Below, one piece after another: positions 24,488 through 36,088 of a stretch of 64,000 bases of DNA; the first letter of the stretch is position 1; each line of letters begins with the position of its first letter. The translations under genes and the position numbers were made by a program. This DNA comes from Excoecaria cochinchinensis. Its lineage: Eukaryota > Streptophyta > Magnoliopsida > Malpighiales > Euphorbiaceae. The DNA lies in the NCBI GenBank assembly GCA_947683425.1, contig CANTUQ010000106.1, forward strand, positions 4,922,001 through 4,986,000. The letters run 5' to 3'. The notes beneath the pieces are model-generated. The model worked only from the letters and a program-made list of their open reading frames with translations, was not told the origin of the DNA and did not search any database.

Positions 24488-26566
24488 CTAGCTCGACAAA
24501 GACTCTACCGATCCCACTACTGGGATAGTGGTGTTACCCAGCCCGATCAGCGGCGTGGCATTCGGATTCAGCTCCCCGATCGAAAGTCCCATCGCTCGGT
24601 AAGCCTGGAGAGTTAGGACATTAACAGCGCTGCCATTGTCCACCAGAATTCTTTTGACGTTGAAGTTATTAATCCGAGCTCTTACAACGAGAGCGTCCTC
24701 ATGGGGAAATATGACGTCTCGTGCGTCTTCGTTGGATATGGTGATTGAGGCTGGCTGCTCGGCCTGGTGGGAGAGGTAGACACCTTTCCCCTTCCTTTTT
24801 CTGGAGAGATCCTCTCCGTAAGATGACCCTCTGGTGATCACATTTATTACCCCGGCATATGGCCTGCTCGGGTCGGCGTTTCTTGGGTTCCTACGCTCAT
24901 CGTCATCTGAGTCAGGATCATCCCTGCGAGGCTTCGGCTGTCTACAGGGCTCATCCCCTCTGGCCGGGCCTATAAAATTTTTGAGGGCTCCACGGCGTAT
25001 TAGCCTTTCAATCTCCTTTTTGAGCGAAGTGCACTCGTCGGTTAGATGACCGACATCTCTGTGGAATTCGCAATATTTATTTTGATCCCTCGCAGCCCTG
25101 CTTCTTTCGGACAAGTCCCTGGGCCAGTTGACTTGGCAGTACTTCTCCTTTATCCACATTAGCACCGCGGTCGGGGTGGCATTGAGGGTGGTGTATGTTC
25201 TCTCGGGCCGATCGTCTGAGCGTGCAGACCGGTCTCGTCCCGACCCTTTCATCTGGCCCAAATTTTTGGAACTGGCAGCTCCGTCTTGGCCTCTAGTTGT
25301 CCGATCAGGGGCGGAAGCTCTGTGAGATGAGCGCTCGTCCGGATATTGCAGGCGGTCCAATACGCTGGTCCTTCTTCCCCTGTTGGATCGGAGGGCATCA
25401 TCCAACTGGATGTGCTGCCTAGCCCTCTCCATGAGTTCGGCAAAGCTGGATAGGGGTCTTGTTGTGAGTGATTCGAACAGCGATCGGTCAGTGATGCCCC
25501 CTGTTAAGGCGTTAGTCGCCATCTCCACACTGACATTTCTTACCTCGAACATGGTAGCCTGAAACCTATCGATGTAGTCTCGTAGATTTTTATCGGTTCT
25601 TTGGTAAAGGTTACACAAGTCGTTCACCGTCTTTGGCGCGCGCGTTTGCACGATGAACCTCATGGTGAACAGCTCCTTTAACTGTCTGAACGACGTAATG
25701 GATCCCAGAGGCAGCTCGTGGAACCACGTCAACGCATCTCCTCCCAAAGTGGTGGGGAAAACCCTGCAGGTTATCCTTTCATCGTAGGTGTAGACCTGGA
25801 CCTTGGTCAAATACTCAGCCAAATGGGTAGTAGGATCGGTCTTACCCGTGTATCTTTCCATAACCACATCTCTCCACCTGGGAGGGAGCTCAGCGTTAGT
25901 GATTTCTCTACAAAATGGGGAGGCAGTATTCCCGCAAGTGTTCCCTTCGAAGGCACCTTTCTTTGGTACGAGAAAGCCAAGCTATTTGAGTTTTTGCTTG
26001 AGCCATTGATCCTCTTTGCTCAGGGTCGTGGCAGTGGACTCGTCTTTGTGCTTTCTCATGTGGCTGTGGCTCGGAGTGCACATATAGGACAAGTCGTCCC
26101 TTATGGAGGGAGTGGCGGACCTACTGGTGTAAGGGGAGCCCCTATTTGTATACATCATCTATTTTCCCTTGTCATACCTTCCCGGGGTTCTGACCGCGCC
26201 TCTTCGAGTGCCCTGAGCTCGAGGCTCATTGATGATAATTCCCTTGTTTCTATTCCCTCTGAATTCTTCGCCCATGAGGTATTCCTCCTGGGCTCTTTCA
26301 GAAGTAGCCGGCATCTTACCTTTCTTGAGCGTTTGGACGATGCTCTTGGTGAAATCGCTGAGGATAGCGCGCATGTCTCTCACGGTGACAGGGGTATCCT
26401 CAGGTTGCTTCATGGTGGCATCATTGAATTCGGGAAGGAGGTTGGTCCTCGTAGGGGACCTGGTGGGCCCTTCCCTCCTTCTCGAGGTGCCTGATCTGGC
26501 ACGAACATTATCGTCATGATCAAGGTCCATGGGGGTCGTGTTCTCGTTAGATCGTGAGTTCGCCAT
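24488..26566 (-). pseudogene. Gypsy gag-protease pseudogene
   Basis: One frame runs from ATG 26566 to 24488 and continues into pol. It starts with a basic/acidic N-terminal segment (MANSRSNENTTPMDLDHDD). The retrotransposon gag domain follows (about 25800-25400, with CRVFPTTLGGDALTWFHELP), then a zinc-finger-like KYCEFHRDVGHLTDEC and an aspartic protease with LVDNGSAVNVL (Asp-Asn-Gly in place of the usual Asp-Ser/Thr-Gly). In-frame TAG codons lie at 26159, 25982 and 24488. The first two follow Lys-type contexts where a CAG-to-TAG change is the simplest explanation. The protein would form capsid and mature the polyprotein in an active element. Confidence 0.88.
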
Positions 26567-26567
26567 G

Positions 26568-26585
26568 CTCTCAATGAAAGCACCA
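26568..26585 (-). promoter_or_regulatory. Primer-binding site of the Gypsy element
   Basis: Two bases after the 5' LTR the sense strand reads TGGTGCTTTCATTGAGAG, starting with the TGG that pairs with a tRNA CCA tail. The gag ATG (26566) follows at once, so the leader is only about 21 nt. I cannot name the priming tRNA with certainty. Confidence 0.6.
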
Positions 26586-26587
26586 AA

Positions 26588-27055
26588 TGATAAAGCCTAG
26601 GAAATCTTTATCTGAAGAAGAGAAGGCGAGCCGATCGGATGAGAAAATCTTGCAGTAAGAGGTGCCCGATCGGAACAGGCGTAAGCACTTCGAAGCTTAA
26701 GTTAGTAGCTTAGAGAGAGAAAGTGTTTTTAGAGATAGAATGTTGGAGATTCAATACCTGGTGCCATCGTTGGCTGAGATATTTATATGAGATGATTGAG
26801 GGGCACTTGAGTTCTTGGGGAGTGATTACTGGCTGTCAAAGTAGGTATTCGGCGACATGAAAGGGAGTAGGTGGTAGGCATGGGCGCTGCCTTGTGTCAG
26901 GCGGTTGATGGGACTGGCGGTCACATCAGCCGATCGGGCGTGTGCGCTGCCTAGGAGCTCATGTCTGCTACTCTTGGTTTTTGGGTTTTGGGCCTTGCCA
27001 GTTGAGTGGGCCGACTGAATGGGCCTTAGAGCAAATGATATTTGCTGTGTTATCA
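26588..27055 (-). repeat. 5' LTR of the Gypsy element
   Basis: Partner of the LTR at 14188-14655, same length. On the element's sense strand (minus) it carries a TATAAATA box at 26787-26780, the likely promoter of the element's own transcript, and it precedes the primer-binding site. Confidence 0.93.
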
Positions 27056-27060
27056 ATTAT
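27056..27060. repeat. Target site duplication of the Gypsy element, right copy (ATTAT)
   Basis: Exact match to the left copy at 14183-14187. It fixes the outer boundary of the element. Confidence 0.9.
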
Positions 27061-30000
27061 GAATATAAAAACTTATTGTTTTAAAAACTTTAGAACACTT
27101 TTAGTTCACTAATTAATATATGTGATAGCATAATATAATAATATAATACATATTAATGCTAATATAGGTTTCGAAATTAGAGTGATCATGGACCGATTAA
27201 TTTATTTACTTATTAAATTTTAATTTTTAAAAATAAAGTTACTTATATCCACTAAAAATTTTTATTTTAACGACAATGATGTTATATTATAGTGGAAAAA
27301 TTTTAATTTTTAAATATTTTGAACATTTTAATTTTATTTATAAATATATCTTATAATTATAGTGTTTAATCAAAAAATATTGATTAACCGATCCGAAAAA
27401 TCAAAACCGATTAACTAATTAACCGATCGTAACGAGTTGACTAATAGTTAGTACTTTGAAAAAACCAATATTAATAAATTGTTTTTTTTTTGGCTCATCC
27501 CCCACCAAATGTCGTATAAGGCAAACTAATACAGTTTTATATGAAATATTGTATATAACAATACAGGCCAAACGGTACAGACTAATACTATGTATGCTAG
27601 TACTAATTAGACTAATGCTATACAGTCTAATACGATACAATCGTCCAAACTAATATAATTTAATTGTTCTAAAAAACTATTGTTAATTGTTAAAAAAAAA
27701 ATTAGAGATTTGAATAATCTTTTATATTCTATCTCTAAGTGTTCAAAATGAAACTTATTTTTGCTATTGTCTTGGGTTGTGCATGTTAATACAATTTAAT
27801 GAAATAATATGAATAATTAAATATTCATGTTGAATATTAGAGTGTAAATATGAAATAATTTTTTTTAAACTAAATATGAAATAAATTGTTAATCTTTTGA
27901 AATATAACTTTTTAAGAAATAAAATAAAATAAAATATACTTTAATTTAAAATGTTTTTAGTTAGACCCGACAAATCGATTACATCAAATGGATTGAGTCT
28001 TAAATGAGTAATTATAAACGGATCATAAAGTGGTTGGGTTGCAAATTGATTGGGCAAGTCATGGATCGATCCATGTTGATCCTTTTTTTTATAAAATAAA
28101 ATAATAATTATTTTGTCATAAATTAAAGTTCAAACTTATGAATATTACATCAAAACACTCAAAATACTAGAATGTCAGAATTAAAAATGACCAATTTTGA
28201 AATCATTTCAGTAGATAAAAAAAACTTCATAGAGTGACGAAAGCAAATAGCTTGAAAAAAAATAATTTTTCTTATTATTAGAATAACAAAAAAATCATAC
28301 AATCAGTCAATATAATTGATTTGTCTATCATTAGGCTATTTTGTATTGAATATAATTTCAAACTACTATTTGCAGTAGTAAAAACCAACGTAAAATGCAA
28401 TATGATTATACTAAAAAAAAATAAAAGTACAAATAACTTGCACAAATTTATATCTAAAATATGAAAATAAATATCTAAAAGTAATGTAAAAGAAACGAAA
28501 AAAGCACATATATTCCATCATTTGGATTATGAGTCATGTGGGTGAATTCAATCCATTTGATCAATGAATGATTCAACGAATGGACTCAATTCAATCCATT
28601 TAATCCGCAGATTGATCAAATTCAATTTAATTTTTTTGGTCATATGAATCAAATTATATATGAATTATTTACAGATCAGGTTGAATTTATATCAAAATTT
28701 TACGGATTATATAAATCGTGTTCAAAATTTGACATTTTCAATTGTATTATTAATTTTTTCCTATTTGTTATAGTTAAAATTACTTCAAAAAATATATATT
28801 TTTTTTATTTTAAATCGAAACCAAAATTGAACCAAAAACGTTCTATACCGAAACAATTGTCTCCATTTGATTTATATTCCGATTTCACCATTTGTAAAAT
28901 TCCAAAATTGAAACAGGAGGTTTTGGAAAAATGATTACCCGTAATTTGTGACTTTCAAACAAATTATTTTAGTCACATTTACCTCTATTATTTAAAAAAT
29001 GAAACAAACTCAATCAAGAGTGCTTTAATAGCATTATGTTGGAAAAAAGACAAGTACAATATTGACAACCGGACTCTCTATCTAAAAATTTGGTAATCGG
29101 CCTCTTCCGGACATCCATCATATTAGTAATTCGGTTACTAAAACAGCTCGAAATCAGCATATGAAAAGTTTTTATTCGCAAAAATCCTTCAAATATTTAG
29201 CAGATTACTAATCTTATAATAATGGAAGTTATCTAGAATCACTCAATAAATTATTATAAATATGGAATCAAACAGCAATCAAGGGGTCAGAGTAATTCAT
29301 TCATATTTAAGATTCTGTTTTCTATTTTTTTTATGGAAATAGCTCTATATAAGGGAAAAAAAGTAGGTATATTTTCAGCTTTCTAAAATCTCTTAACAGA
29401 AAAACACATTTTAATCAATTTACTGACTTGATTGTCTGATTCTCTCTTGCCGAAAAACCATCGGTTTTTCTTATACTTTCAGGTGATCTGTTCACGGAGC
29501 CATCTCGAAAAATCTGTTTGTCATCAAATACATTCAACAAACAAATACAATAAAAGCTCCCCCATTTGAATGAATCTATCTAGGAGTAATAATGAGCAAC
29601 AATTTACAGCAAAATACAATAATTAGTATAAGCTGTCCAAATTTACACAAATAAAAATACCAAATTTCTTTAATAATGTGATAAAGACTCTTTCGTTGTG
29701 GATGATAAAAATTAATTATGGGACATCCAACACAAAACACCAACTTTCTATAACATGACAAAACACAGAATCTCATGGTTCAGGCAAAATGAAGTTATCA
29801 CCAATTTGAAGTTATTGTCCAAAGCAATTTAGACTATCCTAATGAAATTTATACTATTCAAATCAGAGAAAAATGAGTATCAAATACATTTACCAAAAAT
29901 CAGCCTAATCAACTATAGATGATTGCCCAATCAAAAAATAGTTTGATTAACTCCGATATGCATATGAGTTGATAAGAGGTTTTTCTGGTTTAAGCAAGGT

Positions 30001-30435
30001 CGTAATTTCATGTACGCAGCCATTTGAAACTTGAGGCTAGAATTTTATCTCCCGAAATAAATCTTTCCGGTTCGAACAAAAATTAGTTGAAATGTAGTAT
30101 AAGTTTAAAAGTGCTTCACATAAAGTTGAGACCTTTCCGAAATACAGCACAGCGAGAACAAAAAAATAAAACCCCAAATGCCTCATTTTATTAGGATTTA
30201 AAATTTATATTTAATACAAATTGAAGGAGTAAATATTTGTACTAAAAAATTCAGAAAATAAATGATACATATATATATATATATATACACAGAGAGACGT
30301 AAACGAAAAATTACTACTCAGGTAGACGATAATTGAGGACAAATTCGTCAATTTTGTAAACAAAAGCTAAGAGTTGGAAGTGTAAAATAACATTGATTTA
30401 AGTAAATATTTGTACTTAAATCAGAAATTTCTTTC
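27061..30435. other. Gene-free AT-rich region with MITE remnant and LTR-like fragment
   Basis: No coding region is recognised. Positions 27180-27430 resemble, in reverse orientation, the interior and one end of the hAT-type MITE at 55487-56169 (ACCGATTAA...AACCGATC motifs). About 29037-29600 looks like a retroelement LTR fragment. A (TA)n tract lies at 30269-30290. Confidence 0.5.
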
Positions 30436-30537
30436 TTGCTTTCTTCTACGCTTTCTTATTTAAGTCTTCAAAATCCTCTAATAATTTTCCTCCACTTTAC
30501 TACATTTGCCGGACAAATTTCCATCCAAACTCTCCAG

Positions 30538-32894
30538 ATGAGGGCGCAGAACAGGCCGATCCACGCGCTCACCACATGGGTTCGGCGACAGCCCCCCAAG
30601 GTCAAGGCTTTTTTGGCGGTCGTTGCCGGGATGGCTGCCCTCGTTTTCCTCCGATTCATCGTACATGACCATGACAATCTCTTCGTGGCAGCTGAGGCTG
30701 TCCACTCCATCGGCATCATTGTCCTCATTTACAAACTCACAAAGGAGAGAACTTGCGCTGGTAATCCTAAAAAACCAATCTTTTTTAGGGTTTTTATGGT
30801 AATTGTTGGAATCACAGAGCAATTTGAGCATCGATTTTGGTTTATTTGTTTTCGTCGAGGTTTACTTTCTTGAAAGATCCTTTCTTTGAAAGAATGTTTG
30901 TTTTAGTTTCAGTTTCTATCTTCAGGTTTTTCTTTAAACAGTTTACTTTAGTTTGGTACTTTCTTCTCCAGAGTTGAGCTATCCCTTTCATAAAAATGTA
31001 GACTTTGGTTCGTTGAGTGTTTACAGGTTAGAGCTTGTTCGATTCAGTGGTTTCTTACAGTGCTATTGTTGAATATGTAATGCCTGCTCTGCATGCTTTA
31101 CCTAAGCTGATTAGTCGAAATTGAAATGATTTCATTGACTTGTTAGCCCAATTCTAGCGAGGGTTTATTCCAAATATGTCCGTCACCACCTCACAGGCTT
31201 AGTTTGTGCAATAGTAGAATCAAAGGTCACTTTTTATCCGTAGCATTATTCTTGTCTTTATTTCCATTCTAGTTAATCCCCTTTAACTTGTTACTAACAG
31301 CAGGATTTTTCAACAGTTAGTCATTCACTGATGATGAAGAATATCTAATTTACATTTGTTGTGGTTTCTTATTGACTGATTTAAGTGCCTTTCTAACCAT
31401 CCTTCACATGGCTTGCAGGATTGTCACTTAAGTCCCAGGAATTGACAGCTATATTTTTAGCTGTCCGGCTGTATTGTAGTTTTGTGATGGAATATGATAT
31501 ACATACCCTACTAGATTTAGCTACTTTGGCAACAACTTTGTGGGTTATTTATATGATCCGTTTCAAATTAAAATCCAGTTATATGGAGGATAAGGACAAC
31601 TTTGCTATATATTATGTGGTGAGTAACCACGTCAAAGCTGGTTTTCTGTGATTGCCTGTCAAGGCCTTTCATGTAGTGCAGTATTTTTTGAATTCTGGGA
31701 TGATGCAGCTGTTCATTTTTTAAATCATGTTTTGAATTTGATGCAGGTGGTGCCCTGTGCAATTCTAGCTTTGTTAATTCATCCATCAACATCTCATAAC
31801 ATATTCAATAGGATTCTCTGGGCATTCTGTGTATACCTTGAAGCTGTCTCTGTACTACCTCAGTTGCGGGTCATGCAGAATACGAAGGTAAAGTTGCAAA
31901 TGGTGGAGATATGTTTAAAAAGGCTTTTCATCTTCTTCTTTCTTCTTTTTTATTATTTTTTTTGAAACTCATCTTGTTTTTGTACTTTCAGATAGTTGAA
32001 CCATTTACAGCTCATTATGTATTTGCACTGGGTGTTGCAAGGTTCTTGAGCTGCGCCCATTGGGTTCTCCAGGTTTGTTCTTTTTATTAAGAATTGATGA
32101 TATGGTAATTGGTGGTTGGTGTTGTAACCAATTCCTTAACAAATTTTGATTGTGGAGTGGAGATAATGATAGCATTCCTAAATTATCTAAAAAAAATTTC
32201 TACAGTTGCCATTTTCACTTTGACCTTAGTACTTAGTCTGCAATTTGGAGGTATTCCAGGAGACAAATTAAATTGCTATTGGGTCTATGCTGCTGCCTTT
32301 AAAATCTGATGTATTTTGATTTTTTTGGCCACAGTTTATGCAATCATGAGGGTTATCTTAAAATATTGCAAGCAAAATGCAGATCATTTTTAGACTAGAA
32401 CCTGCATCTTGTAAATTCTGATATCATAGGGAATTCATAAAGAATTGTTGAAGTGGTTGTCAATGAGTTTTGCATTGGGGAAGGTTCTTTTTCTGATACC
32501 TGTTCTATACATGAAGCTTAACAAGGAGATGCATCTATAGTTGCTTTAAATGCAAGTATATTTCTCTATTTTGTTGTCATCTTCCAATTTATATTTCCAT
32601 TGCAACAAAGAATTTTTGCTTTTATCTTGAACAGGTCTTAGACAGTCGTGGTCACTTGCTGGTAGCCTTGGGGTATGGCTTATGGCCTTCTATGGTTCTT
32701 ATCTCAGAAATTGTCCAGACTTTCATCTTAGCAGACTTTTGTTATTATTATGTGAAAAGGTAGTTTTGTCGTTTGGATATCTTTCTTTTATTCAAGGATG
32801 TACAATATTCGTCAACTTATCACGAATTTCTTTTGTGGTTTGCAGTGTATTTGGAGGACAACTTGTTCTCCGTCTTCCCTCAGGAGTAGTGTAA
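30538..32894 (+). CDS. ERD2-like (ER lumen protein-retaining receptor family) membrane protein
   Basis: Six exons (30538-30760, 31419-31618, 31747-31887, 31992-32072, 32635-32759, 32846-32894) join in frame at GT-AG introns to 272 residues. The start is the ATG giving MRAQNRPIHA. The protein is very hydrophobic with about seven membrane-spanning segments. Family landmarks are FVAAEAVHSIGIIVLIYKL, GLSLKSQELTAIFLAVRLYCS, HTLLDLATL, FCVYLEAVSVLPQLRVMQNT, FTAHYVFALGVARFLSCAHWV and SEIVQTFILADFCYYYVKS. Compared with canonical ERD2 (about 215 residues) it has a longer N-terminus, as in the plant ERD2-like group. Canonical ERD2 recycles H/KDEL-tagged proteins from Golgi to ER; whether this subgroup binds the same signal is not established here. 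Arabidopsis AT4G38790 is the likely counterpart by similarity and neighbourhood. Confidence 0.93.
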
Positions 32895-33478
32895 CTAAAG
32901 ATCCTTTGCACTTACGGTCCTCGAGCAATATTGCCATCCTATACCTGATGTTTTCAGGCAATGCTGCAAATTTTTTGTTCCCACTCGGGTTTCTCCCTTG
33001 ACATTACATTGTGACTAGAGCTAAAGTGAGCTGTTTGTAAATTTGGGGATACAGAAACTCAAATGAATAGTTATATATTTGAAAAACATAAATTATCATA
33101 GTTGGATTGACTTATTTTGTCAAGGCTGATACTTCACTAAATCTTATTATACCATTTATGTGCCTCATTGATGTGCTCTTGTGCTTCTTATGAATTTATA
33201 CACTAAGTGCTTACGTGAATGCTGTAAGATTGTAGGCTTCTTTTTTTTTTTTTTTTTTTTTTTTTGTGGCTTTTACCTACGCTCTAGACTATTATGTTGA
33301 TATAGCATTTACTGCTAAGTGAAGGGGTATGGATTACTACTTTGATGGAATTTCAGACGTTGAGCAATTGTAAAAACTAAAGTCCTGCCAAGGAATTTGC
33401 AAAGTACACAGGTTTTTGTGGTTAAATAAATATAGATAGGTGAAGTTATTGCATAAGTCACCACATGCACATTTATGT

Positions 33479-34753
33479 TTAGACAGTAAGGTTCCTGGCA
33501 AGAATTCCCTCGAAGGTAATTCCCGGTCCGAAAGCCAGAATTAATCCCCATTCACAATTCTCAGCATCTTCCTTCATCTTCAAACTCTCTTCCATCATGT
33601 ACTCGAGCACATAAACAATGGTGTTACTGCTGGCATTACCGTAGTCCATCAGAGCCCGTCTACTCGCATTTAGTTTCCCTGGTATCAAGTTGAGGCGTTT
33701 TTCCATCCTGTTTAATATAGCAGGTCCTCCTGGATGGACTGCCCAAAACAGCTTATTATACTCCTTATCAGTTAGTACTGCAACTCCCATTAATTTCTGG
33801 CAAAAGCCCTCTATGTTATCTTCAATTATATTAGGAAGCTCTTTTGCCAGCTTGAAGCTGATCCCCTCTTCTGTTAGCCTGCCATCAATAATCTTTTCGG
33901 TGTCAGGCAAGAAATTCTGTATTGCCGTGTGAAGTTCAAAAAGTGGACTTTCAATTTCCGGAATTGGATCTGTGCCTATTATCATGGCTCCAGCACCATC
34001 CCCAAAGAGTGCAACTCCAACTAAATCGTATGGTCTATCTGCACTCGGTGGTTTGAATCCAATTATTGTAGTTTCAGAAGTAGCCAGAAGAATCCTACTC
34101 CCGGGATTGTTTTCAGCAATGTCTTTTGCGACACGGAGACCAGCCACACCTCCGGAGCAGCCTGCAAAATACAGCATAATGCGCTGTGTTTCTGGACCAA
34201 GTCCAAGTCCTCTTGCAAGGTAAAGATCACCACCTGGTAACCTAGCTTCACTTGAAGATACGTAGACTAAGTGAGTTATGTTAGATATAGGAAGGCCCCA
34301 GTTCCTGATGCAAGTTTGCGAAGCTTCAATAGCCATCCGTGTTACGGCATCGTTACAGATATCCAATCGCTGTTTTACAGTGGGAAGACCTTCAATGGCA
34401 AGTTCAGGGTACTTGTTCAATATTTCTTCTGACATGACCACGTACCTTGTCCTGACGGTTGTTGTCTTACCTATAAGCATCACAGGGGAAAAATGATAGT
34501 TATTTCACTTGTTAGACATGAATGAATGCAAATAAAGACAATGAAGAGTAGTAAAGCTATGAAGGTTACAGAGTCTGGCTAGCTTCTGCTTGAGGTCTGG
34601 ATCGTCACAGTTTGTGTTCTTGAAATACCCATCAACGAGAAACTCTTGCATGACAAGCTGGTGAGGGAATGCCTTGCCAAGAGCCAGAATTGTAGCTTTG
34701 CCTGGGTTAGCCTTCTTTGGCGAACCTGCTTGTGCAATCCCTTCACTCCCCAT
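33479..34753 (-). CDS. PKSB: Type III polyketide synthase, anther-specific PKSB/LAP5 type
   Basis: Two exons, 34753-34570 and 34470-33479, are split inside a Cys codon (Cys62), the conserved intron position of the chalcone synthase superfamily. The product has 391 residues, normal length. The catalytic triad reads Cys166 (YFAGCSGG), His307 (WAVHPGGPAIL) and Asn340 (DYGNASSN), and the family end motif is GFGPG-like (LAFGPGITFEG). The N-terminus (NPGKATILALGKAFPHQLVMQE) and active-site loops follow LAP5/PKSB rather than chalcone synthase. PKSB condenses fatty acyl-CoA starters with malonyl-CoA to tri/tetraketide pyrones, sporopollenin precursors made in tapetum. The neighbouring nucleosidase on the same strand parallels Arabidopsis AT4G34850/AT4G34840. 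Exclusive tapetal expression is inferred from the family. Confidence 0.93.
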
Positions 34754-34845
34754 TCCTTTTCTTCCTCAAAGAGATAACGAAAAACCTGCAGGGGGTTCTA
34801 TACAAGCTTCTTCAGGTTGCAATGAAGCAAATAGAGGAATGCTTG

Positions 34846-34856
34846 CATATATATAC
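34846..34856 (-). promoter_or_regulatory. Candidate TATA box of the PKSB-like gene
   Basis: The minus strand reads GTATATATATG about 95 bases upstream of the start codon, a plausible TATA position for a short 5' UTR. Motif seen; role inferred. Confidence 0.4.
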
Positions 34857-36088
34857 AAGTGAACTGCATGCTTATAACATTGAATTTAAATTAATGGAAC
34901 TGAAATACTTTAATTTCAAAACCAGGTGAAGCATAATTGTGCAATTTATATATATATATATGCAGTAGTTGAGAAGCAGGCCTTTCATGCAGGTGATGTT
35001 TAAAGGTCTTGGTAAATAATTGGTGCTGGGTTCATAATAGCTGCACAAATGATACTTTATTTATCATACAGATATGCTAAATCCTTAAGAAATGGAGACA
35101 GTTAACCAATTTCACCAAAACGAGGAATTTGACGTTTTTTTTTTTTTTTGAAACTAAACGAGGAATTTGAAGTTAAAGGCTCAAATTTAAGGTAAAAACG
35201 AGGAATTTAACGAGTCTTATGTAGCACGAAGTAACCTGTGAGAGCATCCATGGCGCATAAAACATCTAACAAACCACAATAATTATGCATTAGGTGAGGG
35301 CCTTTATCATAAACAGCTTCTCTTTGTTTTTCCATTGTATTGAAAAACAGCTTTCTTGGAACCTTAAATCTTCCATTCAATTTTACCACTGAATCAGGGG
35401 CAACCTCTATAATCGATTTGTGCCGAATAGCTAAACTAAACCCCCCCCTATGAAAGAAGCATCTGATAAACGAAAACGAAATCGAGAGAAGCAGTGCTAC
35501 CCTGTGGGGGCTAATGGTCTCACTAGGTCTGCAGGCAGAATAATGCATACAGAGAAAGAACATAATTCGTGCTAAAAAACAATGGCATCTATTATTAAAT
35601 TAATGATCTTAGAGACACTAGAAGTGCAAAGGTAGGCCACTAACCGTAACCCTGTTACTAAAAAATTAAAACCCAGGAAACTCAATAAAGCAGCACAACT
35701 TTTGTATTGAGAGACCCATACATCCAGACAAATTTGCCAATTGTCATTGGAATGAAGCTAAACCAAATGTATGTTGACTCTGCTTGAAGACTGGTACATA
35801 GCTATTGATATGATCCCAAACTAGAAACATCATTACAGTCAACTGTCATACAGAACTATTTGATACAGACTATTATAAAAACCCATGTCGCTTAAATGCA
35901 AGGTAATTTACTGTAACAAACTGCTGGCTAAAAGAACTTATCATCAAGATCTGATTATTATGCCGATCCACTTGTATACCTTTGCAAAGAATGAAGTATG
36001 AAACTAAGAAGCGGTCCTGCGATTTTTCAATCTTACAGACCGATTAATGCAGCACTTTCAATTAATCATGAAGCAACGCCTGATCATT

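Larger units (their letters stand above)
14188..27055 (-). mobile_element. Complete, degenerate Ty3/Gypsy (Tat-type) LTR retrotransposon with antisense gene
   Basis: The element is 12,868 bp long, bounded by two 468-bp LTRs and a perfect 5-bp target duplication ATTAT (14183-14187 and 27056-27060). The sense strand is minus: 5' LTR at the right, then primer-binding site, gag, protease, RT, RNase H, a second (Archaea-type) RNase H, integrase, spacer, antisense gene, polypurine tract and 3' LTR. The second RNase H and the extra gene between integrase and the 3' LTR are features of the plant Tat clade (Retand/RIRE2-like). By manual alignment the LTRs differ at about 35 of 468 positions (about 92.5% identical). 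The coding region has nine in-frame stops, one deletion frameshift and a nested solo LTR, so the copy is dead. Confidence 0.93.

Noticed and set aside
24488..24490. Gag-pol stop codon as a programmed read-through signal
   Set aside because: The TAG lies after the protease motif rather than at a gag/protease border, and is only one of nine stops, so random decay explains it better.
35207..35563. Minus-strand frame of 118 codons between the PKSB-like and MTN genes
   Set aside because: I recognise no family or signature. It has a poly-C run in the middle and lacks clear flanking splice sites. It could be a gene fragment, but that is not supportable from sequence alone.
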